Origin: Pseudomonadota bacterium
Lineage (GTDB): Bacteria > Pseudomonadota > Gammaproteobacteria > Steroidobacterales > Steroidobacteraceae
Length of the DNA: 64,000 bases
Assembly (NCBI GenBank): GCA_025356075.1
Contig: JANXUT010000002.1
Span: 1 to 64,000 of the forward strand
Direction: 5' to 3'
A model generated the notes under the pieces. It searched no databases, was not told where the DNA came from, and was given only the letters and a program-made list of their open reading frames with translations. The translations under genes were made by a program, and so were the position numbers. Numbering within the stretch: position 1 is the stretch's first letter; the number at the start of each line of letters is the position of its first letter. Shown here in pieces: positions 1 through 8,380 of the stretch.

Positions 1-1130
1 GCGGCCGGCGCTACGGCGACCTCGAGGCGTTCCGCAATATCCTGAAACTCACCCACACGCTCGGCATCCTGCACTGGCAGGGTGGCATCGTCGTGGAGCC
101 GACCGACATCCCGGTCGCGACCCGCCACCTCGCCACCTACCAGGCGCACATCGAGCACGCCGACATCGTCTGGGCGGCGCGCGGCGTCGGCGGCGTGCAG
201 GCGGAGGATGCGATCGCGATGTCGGCGATCGAGCACGGCTGCTCGGTCGAGGACCTGGCCGCGCGCCCGACGCTGATGACGGTCACGAACGTCAATTCCC
301 CCCGGCGCGTCGATGAGGAAATCCTCGACAACATCATGATCATGGCGCGCCACGGCCAGTGCGTGGTCATCACGCCGTTCACGCTGATGGGCGCAATGGC
401 ACCCATCACGCTCGCCGGCGCCCTCGTGCAGCAGACGGCCGAGGCCCTCGGCATCATCGTGCTCTGCCAGATGCTGAGGCCCGGGACTCCCTGCGTGATG
501 GGCGGCTTCACCTCGAACGTCGACATGCGCACCGGCTCACCCGCCTTCGGAACCCCTGAGTACGTGAACGCGGCGCTTGCGACCGCGCAGCTCGGGCGGC
601 GGCTCAAGATCCCGGTGCGGACGAGCGCCGTGAACGCCTCGCCGGTCGTCGATGCCCAGTCGACGTATGAGACCGCCTTCTCGCTGCAGGCGGCGATCCT
701 CTCCCACAGCCACCTCATCAACCACGCGGCCGGCTGGCTCGAGGGCGGCCTCGCCGCCTCGCTCGAGAAGATCATCGTGGACGCGGAGCTCCTGCGCGGC
801 TGGGCGCAGATCCTGAAGCCCATTTCGTTCACCGACGATGACCTCGGCGTCGAGGCGATCAAGGGCGTCGAGGCGGGCGGACACTTCTTCGGGACCGCGC
901 ACACCCTCGCCCGCTACGAAACCGCGTTCTACCGGCCGCTCCTCTCCGACTGGTCGAACTTCGAGAACTGGACGGAGATGGGTTCACGGAACGCGACCGA
1001 GCGCGCCACCGGCATCTGGAAGAAGCTGCTCGCCGACTACGTCGCTCCGCCGCTCGACCCCGCGGTCCGCGAAGCGGTTGCCGAGTACGTGGCGCGCCGC
1101 GGCGCGATCCTGGGCGCTGCGGGCGGCTGA
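1..1130 (+). CDS. MttB-like trimethylamine/betaine methyltransferase family protein, 5' end cut by window
   Basis: The frame is open from the first bases of the window, so the start lies upstream; a GTG at 93 is internal and not a credible start. The protein aligns along its whole visible length with the full-length homologue at 49874-51430 (shared ITPFTL, GSPAFGTPEY, HAAGWLE and GHFFG blocks), which shows that about the first 150 residues are missing. The MttB superfamily transfers a methyl group from tri- or quaternary methylamines to a corrinoid protein. No in-frame amber codon occurs, so this is a non-pyrrolysine member, the class that includes glycine betaine methyltransferase MtgB. No corrinoid protein or corrinoid:tetrahydrofolate methyltransferase is seen nearby. 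The next gene starts 12 bases downstream. Family assignment is strong; the substrate is inferred. Confidence 0.85.
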   Translation, partial: GRRYGDLEAFRNILKLTHTLGILHWQGGIVVEPTDIPVATRHLATYQAHIEHADIVWAARGVGGVQAEDAIAMSAIEHGCSVEDLAARPTLMTVTNVNSPRRVDEEILDNIMIMARHGQCVVITPFTLMGAMAPITLAGALVQQTAEALGIIVLCQMLRPGTPCVMGGFTSNVDMRTGSPAFGTPEYVNAALATAQLGRRLKIPVRTSAVNASPVVDAQSTYETAFSLQAAILSHSHLINHAAGWLEGGLAASLEKIIVDAELLRGWAQILKPISFTDDDLGVEAIKGVEAGGHFFGTAHTLARYETAFYRPLLSDWSNFENWTEMGSRNATERATGIWKKLLADYVAPPLDPAVREAVAEYVARRGAILGAAGG

Positions 1131-1142
1131 GCGGCATCTCCC

Positions 1143-1958
1143 ATGGCCAGGCGCATCGCCAATGCCCGCATGTACTCGGTCAGCCCCGAGGTCGAGGCCG
1201 GCTGGCGCACCCTGCTTGGCCACATCGTCGCCGAGGCGGGCATCGAACTCGACTACGAGCCCTATCCCGCGCCCAAGCCCCTCGAGGCGCTCTGGTCGCG
1301 CGAGGACCTCGGTGCTGTCCTCATGTGCGGCTACCCGATCGCGCTCATGCTCGCGCCGGTCGTACCGATCGCCGCGCCCATCCCGCGCGCGCCGTGGGCG
1401 GCGGGCCGGCCGGAATACCGTACCGACCTGATCGTCCGGCGGGACTCGCGGTACCTGACGCTCGAGGATACTTTCGGCGGTCGCGCCGGCTGGACGGTCG
1501 AACACTCGCACTCGGGGTTCAACGCGTTCCGGCACCACCTGCTCGGCTACCGACGCCCGGGGCGCCAGACGCTCTATGGCGAGATGGTCGGGCGCCTCAT
1601 CACGGCGCGCAATGTCCTCGACGGCGTCCGCGAGGGGCGCATCGACGTCGGCCCCCTCGATGCCTACTGGCACCTCCTGATCGCCCACCACAAGCCCACG
1701 CTTACCGACGGGATCCGCGTGCTCGCATCGACCGGCAACGCGCCGATTCCTGCGTTCGTCGCCGCTGCGGGCACGCCCGCCACCGACATCGCGCGGCTGC
1801 GCGCGGCGTTCGTCGGTGCCGCCGCCCGCGACTGGTTCCCGCCGCTCGGCGATCAGCTGCTCCTCGATGGATTCGCGGCAGTCAACGAAGGTAGCTTCGC
1901 GACGACGCTCGCCTGGGACCGGGAGGCGAAGGCCGCCGGTTACCCGCTGCCGGCCTGA
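1143..1958 (+). CDS. PhnD-like phosphate/phosphonate-type substrate-binding domain protein without signal peptide
   Basis: 271 residues, ATG start 12 bases after the MttB-like gene, so probably co-transcribed with it. The sequence looks like the PhnD/type 2 periplasmic-binding fold: an early segment near residues 60-75 (VLMCGYPIAL), a central EHSHSGFNAFRHH block near 120-132 and DVGPLDAYWHLL near 175-186, where PhnD-like proteins line the ligand cleft. Unlike transported binding proteins it begins MARRIANARMYSV, with no hydrophobic signal or lipobox, and no ABC permease or ATPase lies next to it. It may be a cytosolic binding protein or an enzyme-associated sensor. Ligand unknown. Confidence is good for the fold, low for function. 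Confidence 0.65.
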   Translation: MARRIANARMYSVSPEVEAGWRTLLGHIVAEAGIELDYEPYPAPKPLEALWSREDLGAVLMCGYPIALMLAPVVPIAAPIPRAPWAAGRPEYRTDLIVRRDSRYLTLEDTFGGRAGWTVEHSHSGFNAFRHHLLGYRRPGRQTLYGEMVGRLITARNVLDGVREGRIDVGPLDAYWHLLIAHHKPTLTDGIRVLASTGNAPIPAFVAAAGTPATDIARLRAAFVGAAARDWFPPLGDQLLLDGFAAVNEGSFATTLAWDREAKAAGYPLPA

Positions 1959-1980
1959 GCGCGCCTCCCCAAGACGTGAG

Positions 1981-2943
1981 TCAGGCCGGGCGCTCGGGAA
2001 CCCTGCCGGTCGGATGCGGCAGTCGATCGTGGGCCCGGAACAGGAAGCGGCGCGCCACGTCGAAATACGTGCAGTAGACGAGCCCACCGTTGTCGGCGAG
2101 CAGCCGCTCGCGCGTCGCGCGGTAGCGCGCGTTGAGCTCGTACCACGGTACCTTCGGTTCCAGGTGGTGGAGCGAATGAAGGTTGTTGTAGAGAAAGAGT
2201 GGACCCAGGATCCACGAGCGCTCGACGACCGCGATCCGGTGCCGCGCCTCCGGGCGTGCGCGGTGCTCGGCGAAGGAACGGATCAGCAGCACGCCGTTCG
2301 CCGGGATCACGAGCGCAACGACATAAAGCCAAAGCGGCATCCCGCAAACGAGCGTGATCCAGAGGATCACCGGCACGCACCAGAGGAGGTGCTCCAGCCA
2401 GTCGCGCCTTAAGCCCGGCAGGTCGTCGAGAACGCCACGTAACTCCCCGTGCAGGAACTTGGCGATCCGCCAGAAGGAGCCGACAAGCACGCGACCCGCC
2501 AGCGTCTGCTGCAGCCGGTAGATGCCACGGGTCACGGCGCTCAGGTGCTCAAAGGCGGCCGGGGTCCAGTAGTAGGTCTCCGGGTCATCGATGGGATCGG
2601 TCAGGCGCTCATCGGTGTGATGGACGAGGTGGGTGGCGCGGTAGCGCTCGTACGGCAGCCAGAACGACAGCGGCACCATCCCGAAGAGCTTGTTGACCAG
2701 CCGCGAGCGAGTCGGGTGGCCGTGCAGGATCTCGTGCTGCAGCGAGCTGTGCAGGGTCAGGGCCACGATCACGAGCGGCGCGACGACCCAGAACGGCCAG
2801 GACCGGTAGTGGTACGTGACGAGAAGCCAGCCGCCGTAGGCGACCAGTATCAGCAGCAGGGTCGGAACTTCCACCGCCGACAACGATTCCCTCCGGCCCG
2901 GCGGGCTTCCGGGCGCCTGGCGCTCGGGGGTCGTTGCGGTCAT
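1981..2943 (-). CDS. membrane fatty acid desaturase family protein
   Basis: Start taken at the ATG at 2943 (320 residues); the frame stays open upstream but that part is low-complexity and non-homologous. Three histidine boxes of the membrane di-iron desaturase/hydroxylase family are present: H70-EILH-74, H105-LVHH-109 and H256-SLHH-260. Hydrophobic stretches around residues 27-43, 50-66 and 185-222 would carry the protein through the inner membrane. It should introduce a double bond or hydroxyl group into an acyl or related lipid chain with an electron donor that is not encoded here. It stands alone, convergent with the PhnD-like gene and downstream of the yeh operon on the same strand. The exact substrate cannot be read from the sequence. 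Confidence 0.85.
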   Translation of the reverse strand: MTATTPERQAPGSPPGRRESLSAVEVPTLLLILVAYGGWLLVTYHYRSWPFWVVAPLVIVALTLHSSLQHEILHGHPTRSRLVNKLFGMVPLSFWLPYERYRATHLVHHTDERLTDPIDDPETYYWTPAAFEHLSAVTRGIYRLQQTLAGRVLVGSFWRIAKFLHGELRGVLDDLPGLRRDWLEHLLWCVPVILWITLVCGMPLWLYVVALVIPANGVLLIRSFAEHRARPEARHRIAVVERSWILGPLFLYNNLHSLHHLEPKVPWYELNARYRATRERLLADNGGLVYCTYFDVARRFLFRAHDRLPHPTGRVPERPA

Positions 2944-3052
2944 CGATCGTGGTCCGGCGGAAGTGACTGGGGTGGTTCCAATTGTAACCAAACTCGACCC
3001 CCGACATCGGTCGGAGCGCCGCTTTTGGGACGTGGTACCGGGCTCGCCGCCC

Positions 3053-3790
3053 TCAGAGGTGGGCGGCGCGGAGGATCCGCTTCTCGAGGGCCGCCATAGC
3101 GTCGTAGAGCAGCATCGCCATGAGCCCCGTGATGAGGCCACCCTGCAGGATGAACGCCGTGTTGTTGGAAAGTAGCCCGGCGATGATCACCTCGCCGAGT
3201 CCCTTCGCGGCAACGGTCGAGCCGATCGTCGCGGTACCGATGTTGATGACGAGCGACAGCCGGATGCCTTCCAGGATCAGCGGCAGCGCGAGCGGCAGCT
3301 CGACCGACAGGAGCCGCTGGCGGCCGTTCATTCCCATGCCATCCGCGGCTTCCAGCACCGAGGGCGGGCAGCTCTTGAGCCCGCTGATCGTGTTCTCGAA
3401 GATCGGCAGGAGTCCATAGGCAAAGAGTGCGATCAGGGTCGGCGTCTCGCCGAAGCCGACGAGCGGTACCGCGATGGCGAGGACGGCAACCGGCGGGAAG
3501 GTCTGGCCGATGTTGACGAGCGTGCGGGACAGAGGCAGGAAATCGGCGCCGCCGCGACGGGTCACCAGGATGCCGAGCGAGACGGCAACGAGCGTACTCG
3601 CGCCGGCCGCGAGGAACACGGTGCCCAGGTGTGCGAGCGCGAGGGTGAGCAGGTTGCCCTGGTCGTAGATGGGCGGCGCGCCGTATTCCGTCAATGGCGC
3701 GAACAACGGCGCGAAGCTCTTGGGCGTCACGAGGAACGCGACGAGGAGGGCGAGCGCGCCTAGCCTTAGCGTCACGCCGAAAGCGCGCAT
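3053..3790 (-). CDS. yehW: osmoprotectant ABC transporter permease YehW
   Basis: 245 residues, a typical BPD_transp_1 permease with the EAA-type loop (EAADGMGMNGRQRLLSVELP, about residues 140-160) that contacts the ATPase. It is the last gene of a four-gene minus-strand set whose order and sizes match Escherichia coli yehZ-yehY-yehX-yehW (binding protein, long permease, ATPase, short permease). Its ATG overlaps the stop of yehX by one base (TGATG), which indicates translational coupling. The system imports glycine-betaine-like compounds in the OpuB/OsmF family; in E. coli affinity is low and its physiological substrate is still debated. Confidence 0.9.
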   Translation of the reverse strand: MRAFGVTLRLGALALLVAFLVTPKSFAPLFAPLTEYGAPPIYDQGNLLTLALAHLGTVFLAAGASTLVAVSLGILVTRRGGADFLPLSRTLVNIGQTFPPVAVLAIAVPLVGFGETPTLIALFAYGLLPIFENTISGLKSCPPSVLEAADGMGMNGRQRLLSVELPLALPLILEGIRLSLVINIGTATIGSTVAAKGLGEVIIAGLLSNNTAFILQGGLITGLMAMLLYDAMAALEKRILRAAHL

Positions 3791-4725
3791 CAGGCCTGCC
3801 TGCCGTGGGCGAGAATGTCGCGAAGGGTCACGCGACCGGCCGGCGTGCCGTCGGACTTCACCACGGTAGCCGCCTCCGCGCCGCTCCAGACGAGGCTCGA
3901 GAGGACATCGCGCAGCGAGTCGGTCGAGGCGACGCTCGGGCCCTCGGCCGAGCCCGGCAGCGCCGCCTCCCCCGCCGTCGTGAGCGACAGGAGCTTCATC
4001 GCGCGATCGCCGGTACCGGTGAGGCGGGACACGAACGGATCCGCCGGGCGCGTCAGCAGCGCCGCCGGCACGTCGTACTGGAGGAGTTTCCCGGCGCTCA
4101 TGACCGCGACGCGGTTGCCGAGCCTGAATGCCTCGTCCATGTCGTGCGTGACGAGCACGACCGTCGTGCCGAAGCGCCGCTGGATGTCGAGGAGGTCGTC
4201 GTGCGCCTTGCTGCGGATGATCGGGTCGAGCGCGCCGAACGGCTCGTCCATCAAGAGCACCGCCGGCTCCGCCGCGAGCGCCCGCGCGACGCCGACCCGC
4301 TGCTGCTGGCCGCCGGAGAGTTCGTGCGGGAACTTGCCGGCGTAGCTGCCGGGCTCGAGCTGGAAGATCCCGAGGAGTTCCTCGACGCGTGCACTGATGC
4401 GGCCGGGCTGCCAGCCAAGGAGCTTCGGCACGGTGCCGATGTTCTCGGCCACCGTCCGGTGGGGAAAGAGCCCGTGCCCCTGGATCACGTAGCCGATCCG
4501 GCGCCTGAGCTCGTGCGCGGTCTCGGTCGCCGTGTCCTTGCCATCGATGAGCACCCGGCCGCTGGTCGGCTCGACCAGCCGGTTGATCATCCGCAGCAGT
4601 GTCGACTTGCCCGAACCCGACGTGCCGACGATCACCGTGATCGAGCCGCCATCGATTCGCATCGAGACGTCATCGACGACCGTGCTCGGACCGTAGACCT
4701 TGACCAGCGACTCGATTTCTATCAT
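3790..4725 (-). CDS. yehX: osmoprotectant ABC transporter ATP-binding protein YehX
   Basis: 311 residues from the ATG at 4725; the longer open frame upstream is the shadow of yehY. Walker A GTSGSGKST at 34-42, signature LSGGQQQR at 136-143 and Walker B VLLMDEP at 156-162 are intact. The C-terminal 80 residues form a regulatory-type extension (TDSLRDVLSSL, TPAGRVTLRDIL) resembling one or two degenerate CBS motifs, as in OpuCA/ProV-type ATPases that sense osmolarity or nucleotides. The start overlaps the yehY stop by four bases (ATGA) and the stop overlaps the yehW start by one base. Confidence 0.92.
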   Translation of the reverse strand: MIEIESLVKVYGPSTVVDDVSMRIDGGSITVIVGTSGSGKSTLLRMINRLVEPTSGRVLIDGKDTATETAHELRRRIGYVIQGHGLFPHRTVAENIGTVPKLLGWQPGRISARVEELLGIFQLEPGSYAGKFPHELSGGQQQRVGVARALAAEPAVLLMDEPFGALDPIIRSKAHDDLLDIQRRFGTTVVLVTHDMDEAFRLGNRVAVMSAGKLLQYDVPAALLTRPADPFVSRLTGTGDRAMKLLSLTTAGEAALPGSAEGPSVASTDSLRDVLSSLVWSGAEAATVVKSDGTPAGRVTLRDILAHGRQA

Positions 4726-5891
4726 TGCGGCGCCTTCTTCATCACGTCGATGAGCGCATCGAGGAGAACTGCGGAAGAGAACGCGAGCGCCACCGTCGGT
4801 ATTGCGCCGAGGAGCACGAGGTCGATCGCCGTCTGGCCCATGCCCTGGAACACGAACGTCCCGAAGCCGCCGCCGCCGATGAGGGCCGCGATCGTCACGA
4901 GTCCGATGTTCTGCACGAGCACAATGCGAATGCCGGTCAGGATGACCGGGAGTGCGAGCGGCAGTTCGACCTGCCTGAGCACCTGGCCGGGCGTGAGACC
5001 CATGCCGCGTGCTGCCTCGACGGTCGCAGCCGGTACGCGCCCGAGTCCGACCACGGTGTTCGCGACCACCGGCAGGAGCGAGTAGAGGAAGAGCGCGATG
5101 ACGGCCGGGGCCGCGCCGATGCCGGCGATCCCAACCTCGGCCGCGAGCGGCACGGCGGTTGCGAGCGCGCCGAGCGGCACCATCAGGATCCCGAAGAGGG
5201 CGATCGAGGGGATGGTCTGGATGAGGTTCAGCACCTGCAGTACCGCGGCGCGGATCCGCGGCACCCGGTGGCAGAGGATCCCGACGGGCAGGGCCACGAT
5301 CACCGCGGCGGTCAGCGAGCCGAGCGCGAGCAGCACGTGCTGGCGAGCTTCGCGCGCGAATCGGCTCGCGTTGCCGACGTATTCGCGCATGATCGAGAGG
5401 TGGTCGAAGAGGCCGGCGTGGAAGGCGACCGCCGTGACGACGCCGAAGAGCACGAGCCCGAACACGCGCATCGCAGGACCGGGGCCCAGCCTCGCGATCG
5501 CATCGGTCGAGAGGAGCCCGGCGGCGAGCAGCAGCGCCCAGCAGCCAGCTCCGGGGGAAATCCGCACGATCCGGTTGCCGGCAGGCGTCAGGAGGTCGGC
5601 AGCGAACGCGACCGCGACGGCGACCGCGGCGAGCCCGAGGAGTGCGACGAGGAGCCTCAGCCTCGCGCCCCGCGCCAGCACCGCCACGCCGCCAACGAGC
5701 GCGAGCAGCCCCGCGAAGCCGACGGCCCACGGTAGCGGCAGCACCTCAAAGAGCGAGTGCGCCTCGCCCGGCATGATCCGGTTCGACTTGAAGACGACGA
5801 ACGGCAGGAACGCGACCGCCGCGAGCCCGATCAGGGCGAGCAGCGTGCCCAAGCGATCGGAACGCGCGGGCAGCGTTAGCGCCGCGTTCAT
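4722..5891 (-). CDS. yehY: osmoprotectant ABC transporter permease YehY
   Basis: 389 residues from the ATG at 5891, close to the length of E. coli YehY (about 385). The N-terminal third has several extra transmembrane segments (about residues 17-37, 55-75, 82-101, 115-130, 143-160) before the conserved permease core (from about residue 185), a layout that separates YehY from YehW. The ATPase-contact loop EAARGMGLTPGQVLRQVELP is at about 295-315. The gene overlaps yehZ upstream and yehX downstream by four bases each, so the four proteins are likely made in coupled amounts. Confidence 0.9.
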   Translation of the reverse strand: MNAALTLPARSDRLGTLLALIGLAAVAFLPFVVFKSNRIMPGEAHSLFEVLPLPWAVGFAGLLALVGGVAVLARGARLRLLVALLGLAAVAVAVAFAADLLTPAGNRIVRISPGAGCWALLLAAGLLSTDAIARLGPGPAMRVFGLVLFGVVTAVAFHAGLFDHLSIMREYVGNASRFAREARQHVLLALGSLTAAVIVALPVGILCHRVPRIRAAVLQVLNLIQTIPSIALFGILMVPLGALATAVPLAAEVGIAGIGAAPAVIALFLYSLLPVVANTVVGLGRVPAATVEAARGMGLTPGQVLRQVELPLALPVILTGIRIVLVQNIGLVTIAALIGGGGFGTFVFQGMGQTAIDLVLLGAIPTVALAFSSAVLLDALIDVMKKAPQ

Positions 5892-6799
5892 TTCACGAAG
5901 CCCTTGGACCTTAGATACTCCTCGGCGACCGCCTCGGTCGGCTCGCCACTGATCTGCACGCGCGCGTTCAAGGCCTCCAGCACCTCGCGATCGAAGCTTT
6001 CCATCAACGGCCTCACGATCGCGGCGATGCGCGGGTTGGCCTTCAGAACCGCCTCGCGGACGATCGGCACCGGCGCGAAGATCGGCTGGTCGTGCTTGTC
6101 GTCCTCGAGGAGCGTCAGGTTCGAGGCGGCGATACCGCCGTCGGTGCTGTAGACCATCGCCGCGTTGGTGCCACTGGTGCGCGCCGCGGCCGCGCCGATC
6201 GTGGCCGAGGTGTCCCCGCCCGCGAGCACGATGAGCTGGTCGGGCCTGAGCGTGAAGGCGTAGGTCTTCTCGAGCGATCTGAGCGTCGCGGAATTCACGA
6301 ATTCGGCCGAACAGGCGAGCACGACGTGGCCACCGCCCGACACCCACCGGCCGAAGTCCGAAAGCGTCGCGAGCCGGTTGGCGAGGCCGATTTCCTTGCG
6401 GACGGCGAGCGCCCAGGCGTTGCTCGCGTTGGCCGGCGTCAGCCAGACGATCCGGTGGGCCTGGTAGTCGAGGCGCGCCCCAAGCTCGTACCCCTGCCGC
6501 GCGTCCTTCCACGCGGGATCCGCGGCGACGTTAAAGAAGAAGCCCGCGTTACCCGTGTACTCGACGTAGAGGTCGATCTGCCCCGCGATCATCGCCTTGC
6601 GGACGATGGGAGTCCCGCCAAGCGTCGTCCGGTCGATGGTCGGGATGCCGTTCGCCTCGAGCAGCAGCCGAATCATGTGCCCGATCATCGCGGACTCGCT
6701 CGATAGCTTCGAGGAGACGACGAGCGCCGGCTGCGCTGGGCTGAGCGGCGCAAAGGCGAGTGCCGCCACGAGGCTGATTGACTTCAGAAAGCTCGACAC
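5888..6799 (-). CDS. yehZ: osmoprotectant ABC transporter substrate-binding protein YehZ (OsmF family)
   Basis: 303 residues from a GTG at 6799, chosen because a strong Shine-Dalgarno GGAGG lies six bases upstream on the minus strand. Residues 1-22 form a signal peptide (FLKSISLVAALAFAPLSPA then QPALVV). The rest is an OpuAC/QAT-type binding fold with the family patterns SKLSSESAMIGHM near 30-42 and GQIDLYVEYTGN near 72-84. It should bind a quaternary ammonium or similar compatible solute in the periplasm and deliver it to YehYWX. This is the first gene of the operon; its promoter should lie in 6800-7054, shared divergently with the soxB-like gene. Confidence 0.9.
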   Translation of the reverse strand: MSSFLKSISLVAALAFAPLSPAQPALVVSSKLSSESAMIGHMIRLLLEANGIPTIDRTTLGGTPIVRKAMIAGQIDLYVEYTGNAGFFFNVAADPAWKDARQGYELGARLDYQAHRIVWLTPANASNAWALAVRKEIGLANRLATLSDFGRWVSGGGHVVLACSAEFVNSATLRSLEKTYAFTLRPDQLIVLAGGDTSATIGAAAARTSGTNAAMVYSTDGGIAASNLTLLEDDKHDQPIFAPVPIVREAVLKANPRIAAIVRPLMESFDREVLEALNARVQISGEPTEAVAEEYLRSKGFVK

Positions 6800-6880
6800 T
6801 CAGAACCTCCGAGCCGGCGCCCGATTCCGTCGCGCTTGGGTTTTCGCGAGGCTCGGCCTTGGCCGGCCGCGTTCGCGCTC

Positions 6881-6922
6881 GCCCGCGGTCTTGCCCGCGG
6901 TCTTGCCCGCGGTCTTGCCCGC
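6881..6922. repeat. 12-bp direct tandem repeat, three and a half copies
   Basis: The unit gcccgcggtctt is repeated head to tail at 6881-6892, 6893-6904 and 6905-6916, followed by a half unit gcccgc at 6917-6922. It lies in the 255-bp intergenic region between the divergent yehZ and soxB-like genes, where promoters are expected. Copies are identical, so the array is probably recent or active; its length could alter spacing of regulatory elements. Confidence 0.9.
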
Positions 6923-7054
6923 ACGACACGTTGTCGGTTGTTTCCCGGCCCGTCAAGCCCGCCGCGGCGGGCGCCGAAGAAGCGCCCTGTCCGCCCCGCG
7001 CGCGGCGCGAATCTGCTGCTCGACCGGACGTCGATCGCCTAGAATGCCGCCCGC

Positions 7055-8314
7055 GTGTCGAGCGGTTCCTACTCAGGCCTCAGGTTGCTTCTGGAAGGGC
7101 TTTCCGGCCACCAGGGCTGGTCGCGCGCGTGGCAAAAGGCCGCTCCGAAGTCCCGCTACCGGGTCGTCATCGTCGGTGGTGGCGGCCACGGGCTCGCGAC
7201 GGCCTACTACCTCGCCACCGAATTCGGCATCACGGACGTCGCGGTGCTCGAGAAGGGGCCGCTCGGACTCGGCAACGTCGGCCGCAACACGACGATCATC
7301 CGCTCCAACTACTTCCAGCCCGCCAACGTCCGCTTCTACGAATTCTCGCTGAAGCTCTGGGAAGGTCTCGAGCGCCGGCTCAATTTCAATGCGATGGTCA
7401 GCCAGCGCGGGACTCTCAATCTCTTTCATTCGGAGGCGCAGCGCGACCTCTTCACGCGGCGCGCCAACGGCATGCGCCTCGAGTCCGTGGACGCCGCCCC
7501 GCTCGATCGCGCGGCCGTCAAGGCGCGGGTGCCGCTCCTCGACCTCGACAACGGTCGCTTCCCGATCCTGGGTGGGTTCCTGCAGAGCCGCGGCGGTACG
7601 GTCCGCCACGACGCGGTCGCGTGGGGCTACGCGCGGGCCGCCTCGAATGCCGGGGTCGACATCATCGAGGACTGCGAGGTCACGGGCATCCGGCGCGACG
7701 CGAGCGGCGTGACCGGCGTCGCGACGACGCGCGGCGGCGTCGGCGCCGACATCGTCTGCCTCGCCGTCGCCGGCCATTCCTCGCGCCTGGCCGAGATGGC
7801 GGGCTTTCGCCTGCCGCTCGAGACCCACGTGCTGCAGGCATTCGTGACCGAAAGCGTGAAGCCGGTGCTCGATCTCGTCGTGACCTACGGCGCGGGCCAC
7901 TTCTACATCAGCCAGTCCGACAAAGGCGGCCTCGTATTCGGCGGGGCGATAGACGGCTACAACTCCTACGGCCAGCGCGGCACGCTGCCGATGGCCGAGG
8001 AAGTCGCGGCCGCGGGACTCACGATGATGCCGGGGCTCGCCCGGCTCAAGGTGGTCCGCCAGTGGGGCGGCGTCATGGACATGACGATGGACGGCTCGCC
8101 CATCATCTCGAAGACACCGGTCGCGCGGCTCATCCTGAACGGCGGCTGGTGCTACGGCGGCTTCAAGGCCATCCCGGCCGGCGGCATGAGTACCGCCCAC
8201 CTGATAGCGCGCGGTGAACCTCATCCGGTCGCCGCGCACTTCGACCTCAACCGCTTTGCCAACGGGCGCACGATCGATGAACGCGGCATTGGCCCGTTTC
8301 CGTTCCTGCATTGA
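7055..8314 (+). CDS. soxB: sarcosine oxidase beta-subunit (SoxB)-like FAD-dependent oxidoreductase
   Basis: 419 residues from a GTG; the nearby ATG at 7044 is in another frame. The N-terminus (SYSGLRLLLEGLSGHQGW) and the dinucleotide motif VVIVGGGGHGLATAYYLA at 37-54 are hallmarks of the heterotetrameric sarcosine oxidase beta subunit. The RHDAVAWGYARAA block places His185 at the position equivalent to the covalent FMN histidine of SoxB. The C-terminal WCYGGFKAIPAGG block fits substrate and flavin binding. SoxB oxidises sarcosine to glycine and formaldehyde or methylene-tetrahydrofolate with SoxA, SoxD and SoxG, none of which is in this window. It is therefore an orphan beta subunit or a related secondary-amine oxidase; given the neighbouring betaine genes, an N-methyl amino acid substrate is likely. 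Confidence 0.85.
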   Translation: MSSGSYSGLRLLLEGLSGHQGWSRAWQKAAPKSRYRVVIVGGGGHGLATAYYLATEFGITDVAVLEKGPLGLGNVGRNTTIIRSNYFQPANVRFYEFSLKLWEGLERRLNFNAMVSQRGTLNLFHSEAQRDLFTRRANGMRLESVDAAPLDRAAVKARVPLLDLDNGRFPILGGFLQSRGGTVRHDAVAWGYARAASNAGVDIIEDCEVTGIRRDASGVTGVATTRGGVGADIVCLAVAGHSSRLAEMAGFRLPLETHVLQAFVTESVKPVLDLVVTYGAGHFYISQSDKGGLVFGGAIDGYNSYGQRGTLPMAEEVAAAGLTMMPGLARLKVVRQWGGVMDMTMDGSPIISKTPVARLILNGGWCYGGFKAIPAGGMSTAHLIARGEPHPVAAHFDLNRFANGRTIDERGIGPFPFLH

Positions 8315-8380
8315 AGCCCGCTGAACTCGGTGACCGCTAGGGGCCGGTACGGGCGCGCCGCGGGCGAGGGCCTGCACGTG

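Noticed and set aside
93-1130. GTG at 93 as the start of the first gene
   Set aside because: The frame is open and conserved upstream to base 3 in comparison with the full-length homologue, so the gene is cut by the window.
3790-5730. Extended 646-codon form of the YehX frame
   Set aside because: The N-terminal 300 codons overlap yehY out of frame and are Arg-rich junk; the ATPase begins at the ATG at 4725.
4722-6512. Extended form of the YehY frame
   Set aside because: The part upstream of 5891 overlaps yehZ and has no membrane-protein character; YehY length matches the ATG at 5891.
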